Below the pieces are notes generated by a model, which was not told the DNA's origin, made no database searches, and saw only the letters and a list, made by a program, of their open reading frames with translations. Below are positions 12,722 to 17,902 of a DNA stretch of 17,902 nt, one piece after another. How positions within the stretch are numbered: the stretch's first letter is position 1; each line of letters opens with the position of its first letter. The stretch is from CAZZEX01 sp964653285 (lineage in GTDB: Bacteria; Chloroflexota; Anaerolineae; B4-G1): the NCBI GenBank assembly GCA_964653285.1, contig CAZZEX010000103.1:1-17902 (forward strand). Direction: 5' to 3'. Position numbers and translations under genes: made by a program.

Positions 12722-14416
12722 TCATGGACACGGGCCGTCAGGTTTACGTAGATACACGATAAAGACGCCGTGCGTGAGACGAGTATAACATGCATCCAAT
12801 GCCTGGAGGACTGCCGGATCCTCCAGAACATCAGGTGCACGATTCTCCTCTTTGGTCGTCCAGGCCAGCGCGTCCACACGCACGGAGTGAATCTTGTCCA
12901 GTAGGCTTTGCGGCGAACACGTGGGACACACATAGCTGTAGATCTCTTCGCCGGGCAATCCAGTGTAGTAAAGCACATCCTTGACCCCCAACACATAGCC
13001 TCCTGCCTGCTTCAAGTCGGCAATCGTCTGGCGCAGGTCGTCGTAGTTATAGGTGTATCGGTAGCGAGTGCTGTAGCCAGCGGGTACCTGAACGGCGGTC
13101 GTGCTCGCCGTATGGGCGAACGAAAGCACACCCAGCGTGAATACTATCGCGGGAAGCAGCTTGATCCTCCACCGCAACGCCAACAAACATACCACGGCCA
13201 GGCACACGCCGACAGGGATGAGTAGGTTGGCCACATCGCCGATGCCCTGGGTAAAACGCTGTGCCAAATCACCAGTGCTGGTTTCAAACGTCACTGCATA
13301 GAGTGACCAAAGCGGGTCGCCGATGACGGCGAGTTTGTAGACAAAGGCAGCCACTCCAAGGCCGATCAGGACAATCCGAGCATGATGTGGCAGAGCCTGA
13401 AGCACCGGGACAAGCACCGCCGCGACGAGAATAGCAATCACTGGCACAATGGGGGCCTGGTATCTTGGATACCCCCATGCAGGTGCGATGACCAAGGCAT
13501 AGAATAGTGAGGTTGCCACAACGTAGATCACCAGAAGATCACGGTCTTCGATTTGGCGTCTAATCAGTCGTGCAACTGTGCCGGCTATTGCGACAAGCAG
13601 GAAGGCAACAAGAGGCAACGATAGCCACATTATGAATATTCCCATTCCCTGTGGAAACCGCAGGAGCATAACGCTATAGTCGCTGGATCCGCTGGGGGCT
13701 CTGCCAAAAGTGTAGCTAAAAATGTCAAGGGCGAACCCGGTCAGCTTGCTATAGAGCGCAAACGTCACTCGAAATACGACGCCGCCAGCAAGAGCAGCCA
13801 AAATCAGCTCACCTGTACGCCTAATATCGCCGCGAAGCAGGTGAAACACGCCCATGCAGGCCATGAGCAACACGGGTGTGGATAGCCTGACCCACAGCGT
13901 CATTACAAACATCAGGCTTAACGCAGCAACGCGCCGAGGGGGTGACCAATCTCGTATAGATTTCCACACCAATAACATGCCAAGCAACGCGGGCACCAAC
14001 AGGGTGTTGTCAATGTCCAGCAACATCATGTTTTGCACAGTTATGGGGTTGAGAGCGTACAGCCAGACCGCCCCAACAGCGATCCAGTGTGCTTGTCTGC
14101 CACGGTCAAAAAAGGCATAGACGAGGGGGGGGATGAGCGCCAAACTAGCCCAAGCTGTTAATACACCAATCAGCCGCGCACTGCCAATACTTTGGCCGAA
14201 AATCGCGAAACTAAGTTGCATAAGATGGACATAGGTATGTGGGTGGGGGATAAGGTACCGGTCTTGAGACCAATGAGTGGCCGCTCTGTAAAAGTCCCAT
14301 TCATCCGCCAGAATCGGCTGCCACCACATCATCGCGGCCATTCCGACAAGCAGGCCGCCTGCCACAAGCAAGTGGACTCCCACCGTCAGCCGGGCAGTGC
14401 GAGAGTTATCAGCCAT
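12722..14416 (-). CDS. Polytopic membrane glycosyltransferase-like protein (GT39/ArnT-like)
   Basis: A 564-residue membrane protein with about a dozen hydrophobic segments to residue 440 or so and a soluble C-terminal domain of roughly 110 residues. Near the N terminus PILADEWDFYRAA (D38, E39) matches the acidic pair at the start of the first periplasmic loop in GT-C enzymes of the GT39/GT83 type. These use polyprenyl-phosphate sugars. HPHTYVHLMQLSF follows, roughly where the family has HPPLY. The rest is too divergent to name. Such proteins add sugars at the outer face of the membrane, and the DPM1-like GT2 upstream could make the lipid-linked donor. The ATG at 14416 overlaps the GT2 stop by one base (TGATG). 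A TTG one codon earlier is an unlikely start. The C-terminal domain has three cysteines (CPTCS and DACY), which may form a disulfide. Confidence 0.7.
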   Translation of the reverse strand: MADNSRTARLTVGVHLLVAGGLLVGMAAMMWWQPILADEWDFYRAATHWSQDRYLIPHPHTYVHLMQLSFAIFGQSIGSARLIGVLTAWASLALIPPLVYAFFDRGRQAHWIAVGAVWLYALNPITVQNMMLLDIDNTLLVPALLGMLLVWKSIRDWSPPRRVAALSLMFVMTLWVRLSTPVLLMACMGVFHLLRGDIRRTGELILAALAGGVVFRVTFALYSKLTGFALDIFSYTFGRAPSGSSDYSVMLLRFPQGMGIFIMWLSLPLVAFLLVAIAGTVARLIRRQIEDRDLLVIYVVATSLFYALVIAPAWGYPRYQAPIVPVIAILVAAVLVPVLQALPHHARIVLIGLGVAAFVYKLAVIGDPLWSLYAVTFETSTGDLAQRFTQGIGDVANLLIPVGVCLAVVCLLALRWRIKLLPAIVFTLGVLSFAHTASTTAVQVPAGYSTRYRYTYNYDDLRQTIADLKQAGGYVLGVKDVLYYTGLPGEEIYSYVCPTCSPQSLLDKIHSVRVDALAWTTKEENRAPDVLEDPAVLQALDACYTRLTHGVFIVYLRKPDGPCP

Positions 14417-15159
14417 CAACTACCTCCGCGATCAAAGCGCGGGCCGCATCCTAGCCAAGTCACCAGGCGATATCGTAGAATCAATGTGATCATGCACAAG
14501 CCTACCCTCACAGTTGTTTTGAACGACCCTGTTATCTTCGAGATACCTTGTCGGCCGCGATAATTGACAGGAATCTCGATCGTGCGAGCCCCCATCAGGC
14601 GGCCCAATATGACCATCTCCGGCAGAAAGTGTGAGCCACCCACAGTTAGATGATCTTGAAACCGCTGCGCCATGTGACGGTGGACAAGGCGCATGGTGCA
14701 GCCACAGTCAGAGAGCGAAGAGGTGTTGAACAAAAATTCCAGCATTTTGGCGACGACCCAGTTGCCAGCACGCAGGAAAATCCCCATGTTGGCTTCGGCC
14801 CAGATCAACTCGCGCGTCGTGCGGGTGCCCAACACCATCTCGGAGTCGTCGGAGTAGGCCAGCAGTTTCAGGACGTCCTTGCCCATAAAGGTGCCGTCCG
14901 GCTCAGCCAGGATGATCAGATCGCCTGTTGCCTCGCGCATTCCACGGCGGAGAGCAAAGCCGTACCCCTGCCGTGTCTCAGTGATCAGCCGAGCCTGGGT
15001 AGTTCGGATCAGTTCAGCGCTGCGATCTTGTGAGTTGTTGTCCACGGCAACGATCTCGTCCACACAGCCTGTGTTGAAGAAATCGTCAATAGCATCCAGA
15101 ATACCTTCTTCTTCGTTGTAGACCGGAAAGACAACACTGATCGACTTGCCTTGCCACAT
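14416..15159 (-). CDS. GT2 glycosyltransferase, DPM1-like
   Basis: A 247-residue GT-A fold enzyme. SISVVFPVYNEEEGI (6-20), DEIVAVDNNSQDRS (34-47, D40) and ETRQGYGFALRRGM (61-74) are the dolichol-phosphate-mannose synthase style motifs. LAEPDGTF at 84-91 provides the acidic metal site. TMRLVHR, SHFLPEMVILGRLMG and IPVNYRGRQGISK follow in the usual order, the last being the conserved (R)xGxSK loop. There is a hydrophobic stretch near the C terminus (TVRVGLCMITLIL) that may dip into the membrane. It probably moves a sugar from a nucleotide to polyprenyl phosphate, or adds a sugar to a lipid-linked glycan. AGAGGT lies about 6 nt before the ATG at 15159, a good ribosome site. Its stop overlaps the start of the downstream membrane transferase, so the two are probably coupled. 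The family is strong. Confidence 0.87.
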   Translation of the reverse strand: MWQGKSISVVFPVYNEEEGILDAIDDFFNTGCVDEIVAVDNNSQDRSAELIRTTQARLITETRQGYGFALRRGMREATGDLIILAEPDGTFMGKDVLKLLAYSDDSEMVLGTRTTRELIWAEANMGIFLRAGNWVVAKMLEFLFNTSSLSDCGCTMRLVHRHMAQRFQDHLTVGGSHFLPEMVILGRLMGARTIEIPVNYRGRQGISKITGSFKTTVRVGLCMITLILRYRLVTWLGCGPRFDRGGS

Positions 15160-15191
15160 AGGTTACCTCTTGTTAGCCCCGTGTTCCGCTA

Positions 15192-16208
15192 TCAACGACC
15201 GAAGTCGTTACTACGGCTGAGCCAACTTGGGGGAAGATTCTTGGGAATCTCAATGTTATCGAAGGAACGGCTCTTGCGCGGGCCAGCAGCTTTAGCCCAT
15301 TGCGCCATCCGGCCAAGCCCCTCCTCGAGCGGGACCGGAGAGCGTTCTCCGAAGACACGCCGGCTCTTTTCGTGAGAGGAATGAGCATGCACCACCTCGC
15401 TCCGAGGCGGTAGATACACGACGTCAGGTCTAACTCCCATTGCCTCAGCTACAGCTTTAGACAGACGGTTGATCGTGTAAGGTCTGTCTGCGCCCACGTT
15501 GAACACCTGATTGCGCGCGGCTGGTACCTCAACTGAGTGGGCGATGACCGGCGCTATGTCGGCGATGTAAGAGAAGGCCCGCGTCTGCGTCCCATCTCCA
15601 AAGATCGTCATCGGCTGGCCCTGCATAATCTGGTTCATAAAAATACCAATCACGTTGCGATACTTGTCCCCGATGTTTTGCCGCTCACCGTATACATTGT
15701 GCGGTCGAAACACAATGTAGTCCAGGCCAAACATGTGATGCGTTACGCGCAGTTCCATCTCCACAGCATACTTGGCGATGCCGTAAGAGTCTTCGGGCTG
15801 AGGGATCATGGACTCGGTCATCGGCAATTGAGCCGAGCCATAGACAGCAATAGAAGATGTGAATACAAAGCACTTGACCTCGTAGTTCACCGAGGCATTG
15901 ATCAAGTTGACCGAGCCGATCAGATTGTTCTGGTAGTTGAAATGCTTGATAAAGTGACTCAGCCCTTCCGCAGCGTACGCAGCCAGATGAAATACGTAGT
16001 CAAACCGGTACTGTTCGAACAGCAATTTAATCCTGGCATGGTCAAGGATCGAAGCGACCTCAAGGACCGCTCCAGGCGGCACGTTGTCAACGTGGCCACC
16101 GCTCAGATCGTCCAGAACGACCACCTCGCTACCCAGTTGCAGCAGTCCCTCTGCGACATGTGACCCGATGAAACCGGCGCCACCAGCGACCAGACAAGTA
16201 ATGCTCAT
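15192..16208 (-). CDS. NAD-dependent sugar-nucleotide epimerase, GalE-like (extended SDR)
   Basis: A 338-residue extended SDR. CLVAGGAGFIGSHV at 5-18 is the NAD loop (AGG in place of the usual TGG) and VVVLDDLSGG (29-38) ends in the NAD-type Asp. FTSSIAVYG (116-124) and Y142-x3-K146 (YGIAK) are catalytic. RPHNVYGERQ and FSYIADIAPVI are substrate-side motifs of the UDP-glucose/UDP-glucuronate epimerase group. I chose the ATG at 16208 because the NAD loop normally begins within the first 8 residues and a GAGGG lies upstream. The ATG at 16220 has GAGGG directly abutting it. The second of two epimerases in this locus, it is diverged from the first and so probably acts on a different sugar. The C-terminal tail (RKSRSFDNIEIPKNLPP) is unusual. 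Gap of 32 bp to the GT2 gene. The exact reaction is not known. Confidence 0.83.
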   Translation of the reverse strand: MSITCLVAGGAGFIGSHVAEGLLQLGSEVVVLDDLSGGHVDNVPPGAVLEVASILDHARIKLLFEQYRFDYVFHLAAYAAEGLSHFIKHFNYQNNLIGSVNLINASVNYEVKCFVFTSSIAVYGSAQLPMTESMIPQPEDSYGIAKYAVEMELRVTHHMFGLDYIVFRPHNVYGERQNIGDKYRNVIGIFMNQIMQGQPMTIFGDGTQTRAFSYIADIAPVIAHSVEVPAARNQVFNVGADRPYTINRLSKAVAEAMGVRPDVVYLPPRSEVVHAHSSHEKSRRVFGERSPVPLEEGLGRMAQWAKAAGPRKSRSFDNIEIPKNLPPSWLSRSNDFGR

Positions 16209-16321
16209 AGTGACATTCATCCCTCAGGCTCTCTCGTTCGCTACTGCGCGGCCAATGACCAGCATTTGATCGGCGAACGGTCGCATTGGCAATCTCAAGT
16301 ATATCCTTACCAGCCTTATAC

Positions 16322-17851
16322 TCACTGACCCTCTTGTGTGTAGAGGAACAAGCCAGCCCTGTACTCGTAGGCTGGGCGTCCCAGCAGATAAGACTTGATG
16401 GCCCGATAAATAGGGTCCTGAGGAACATAATTCCACGACTCGGCCAACCGGAAGTGAGTTTGGAGCCACTCCTGGACGACCATTGGTGTACGGTGGCGGG
16501 TTTGGTCACGCCCGAGAACGACGAGCCAAACGCGCTTTACCCCTGCGCTCTCGAAGTAGTCCAACGCCTGGGCCGAATCAAAGAAATGAGGGTTCTGAGC
16601 TCCTGAGCGCTCATAGTAGTAGAAGAAACCACTGTCATCGGGACTGAGAATCGCATCACCGGGCTCCAGTTGGTCAAGAACCTGGTCCACCATCTCCCGG
16701 GCTGGGGTCAGGTAGATAGGGTTCAGGAACTGCCGATTGTGGTAATAGTTGATCAGGCTCAGCGACCAGGCAGCGGCAAGCATCACGGCGATGAAGCCCA
16801 GCAGCCGCAGCCTGCAGTGGTATCTGCTCAATAAAGTGCCGCTACCGAGGATGAGATAGAAGTAAGGAGTGGCGAAGAAAGTGCGGGCCGGTATGCTCAC
16901 AAAAGGTGTCCGAGGAGAGATAAACGTGGTGACCAGAATCATCCCCACGAAGGGAAAGAGCAAAAGAGCCAAGATAGGAAGACATGAACCTCGCCCGCGC
17001 CACTGGGCCACCTCGACGAAGAATAAGGTCAGAACAGCAGCCCCGCCGATCAGCGCCAGAGGATGCCACGGGAACAGGCTCTCCCCCAGAGCCATAGCAT
17101 AGGCAGGATAGGCCATCTTCATCACGATGCCCGCCGCGCTGTACGTGAGGTCAGCCAGACCGCCACCGGTGCGCACTGACTGGCTGGCAATCACGCCCGA
17201 CCAGGGCAACAGACTCACGGTCACCGGAAGCATAGACATCAACCAACGAAGAATCCCCCTGCGTCCCTTCAGGTAGAGAGCAAGACATCCATGGCTCAGG
17301 AGCAGCAAACCGGTGAGGTAGAACGTGTAAAGAGCGGCCGAAGAGAACACGATGTAAGCCACCCCATAACACCATTTCCCTTCCCTCAGGGAATGCCAAA
17401 GAGCCCACGTGGAGAGAAGCCCCAATAGTGCAGCCAGGCTATAATAACGAGCCATGCGCCCGTATAGGATCAGCAGAGGGGACAGCCCCCAGAGTAAGGC
17501 ACTGAGCCACCCCACGTCACGGTTCCCCCAGGCCCGGCCCAGGCGGTAAAGGACGGCTATGCTCAGCCACCCCGATGCGACGGAGAACCAGCGCAGGGCA
17601 AAGTCGCTATGCCCGGCACAGTCGGTCCATAGGCTGAGTAGCAAGAAATATAGGGGGGGATGATAGTCGGCTGCTGTCTTCTGAAGCACCTCCCGCAGGG
17701 ATAGTAAGACCCAGTCAGCCGTGAATAACTCGTCAGTCCACAGGCTCTTGCCCTCCAGATCAAGATTGAGCAACAGCCACGATAGAGTCAGAGCGATGCC
17801 AAGGGCGAGCCAGGGAGTCTTGGCAACTCGAATTCTTCTGTCGCAAAACAT
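16322..17851 (-). CDS. GT39/ArnT-like membrane glycosyltransferase
   Basis: A 509-residue polytopic protein, about ten to twelve hydrophobic segments to residue 380, then a soluble C-terminal domain. SLWTDELFTADW (D40, E41) is the acidic pair of the first external loop. DYHPPLYFLLLSLW (62-75) is the HPPLY motif and YGRMARYYSL the R-x-x-x-Y motif seen across GT39/GT83-like proteins. These transfer sugars from polyprenyl-phosphate donors outside the membrane. C-terminal EPGDAILSPDDSGFFYYYE is a common feature of these proteins in bacteria. Start: the frame continues to 17890, but that part is encoded by an AATGAAC heptamer tract and would give MFIVSLFIGTKFP, so the ATG at 17851 is preferred although no strong Shine-Dalgarno is seen. 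The 113-bp gap to the epimerase contains no clear terminator. Acceptor unknown. Confidence 0.8.
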   Translation of the reverse strand: MFCDRRIRVAKTPWLALGIALTLSWLLLNLDLEGKSLWTDELFTADWVLLSLREVLQKTAADYHPPLYFLLLSLWTDCAGHSDFALRWFSVASGWLSIAVLYRLGRAWGNRDVGWLSALLWGLSPLLILYGRMARYYSLAALLGLLSTWALWHSLREGKWCYGVAYIVFSSAALYTFYLTGLLLLSHGCLALYLKGRRGILRWLMSMLPVTVSLLPWSGVIASQSVRTGGGLADLTYSAAGIVMKMAYPAYAMALGESLFPWHPLALIGGAAVLTLFFVEVAQWRGRGSCLPILALLLFPFVGMILVTTFISPRTPFVSIPARTFFATPYFYLILGSGTLLSRYHCRLRLLGFIAVMLAAAWSLSLINYYHNRQFLNPIYLTPAREMVDQVLDQLEPGDAILSPDDSGFFYYYERSGAQNPHFFDSAQALDYFESAGVKRVWLVVLGRDQTRHRTPMVVQEWLQTHFRLAESWNYVPQDPIYRAIKSYLLGRPAYEYRAGLFLYTQEGQ

Positions 17852-17865
17852 AGGGAACTTCGTTC

Positions 17866-17894
17866 CAATGAACAATGAGACAATGAACAATGAA
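17866..17894. repeat. CAATGAA heptamer tract upstream of the GT39-like gene
   Basis: CAATGAA (17866), CAATGAGA (17873), CAATGAA (17881) and CAATGAA (17888) form an almost perfect 7-nt tandem tract. It lies 15 nt upstream of the chosen start codon of the GT39-like gene, which is read leftwards. The unit is close to the ATGAACA units in front of the NYN gene at 3168-3196. Confidence 0.75.
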
Positions 17895-17902
17895 CAAAAG
17901 CG

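Noticed and set aside
17852..17890. Earlier start for the GT39-like gene
   Set aside because: The added residues are encoded largely by the heptamer tract and are unlike family N termini.

Overview
The window looks like part of a chromosome from a moderately GC-rich, probably thermophilic bacterium. Chloroflexota (Anaerolineae-like) is my best guess. It rests on protein style (TrpB2, a TPR-tailed O-antigen ligase, a zinc-PLC-like protein, a small conserved protein following GalU) and on many 7-8 nt tandem repeats between genes. No marker gene settles the taxonomy.

Left part, plus strand (1-1863): the 3' half of a TrpB2-type tryptophan synthase beta gene. An octameric repeat tract follows, then a two-gene unit, ttuB-ttuA: a sulfur carrier ending in Gly-Gly and the Fe-S/PP-loop tRNA thiolase that uses it. 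Together they make 2-thio-ribothymidine at tRNA position 54, a modification typical of thermophiles.

Middle part (1897-3450): a zinc-dependent phospholipase C-like gene bracketed by inverted heptamer repeats, and a YacP-like NYN-domain nuclease gene, both on the minus strand. Divergent from these is a complete selenocysteine tRNA gene (selC, anticodon UCA) with its own sigma70-like promoter and a rho-independent terminator. The organism therefore probably inserts selenocysteine, although no selA, selB or selD lies in the window.

Right part, all minus strand, read from right to left (17851 down to 3545): a surface-glycan locus. In transcription order it holds a GT39-like membrane glycosyltransferase, an NAD-dependent sugar epimerase, a GT2 (DPM1-like) transferase, a second polytopic transferase-like protein, a GT4 transferase, a decayed HEPN remnant, a second epimerase, a 1112-residue O-antigen ligase-like protein with a TPR tail, a WecA/TagO-type initiating phosphotransferase, a GalU-type nucleotidyltransferase, two small genes and a PrsW-family membrane protease. 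Many neighbours overlap or abut (ATGA, TGATG, TGA-ATG), which suggests operon transcription. The likely roles are sugar-nucleotide supply (GalU, epimerases), initiation on undecaprenyl phosphate (WecA), chain building (GT2, GT4, GT39) and polymerisation or ligation (O-antigen ligase).

The most unusual signal is the set of degenerate 7-nt (in one case 8-nt) tandem tracts at seven sites. Some units recur at different loci: CTGGATA at three and AATGAAC at two. Two tracts lie inside reading frames, giving a Gln/Gly/Arg linker in the ligase and the C-terminal tail of WecA. A separate perfect 34-bp palindrome lies in frame inside the GT4 gene.
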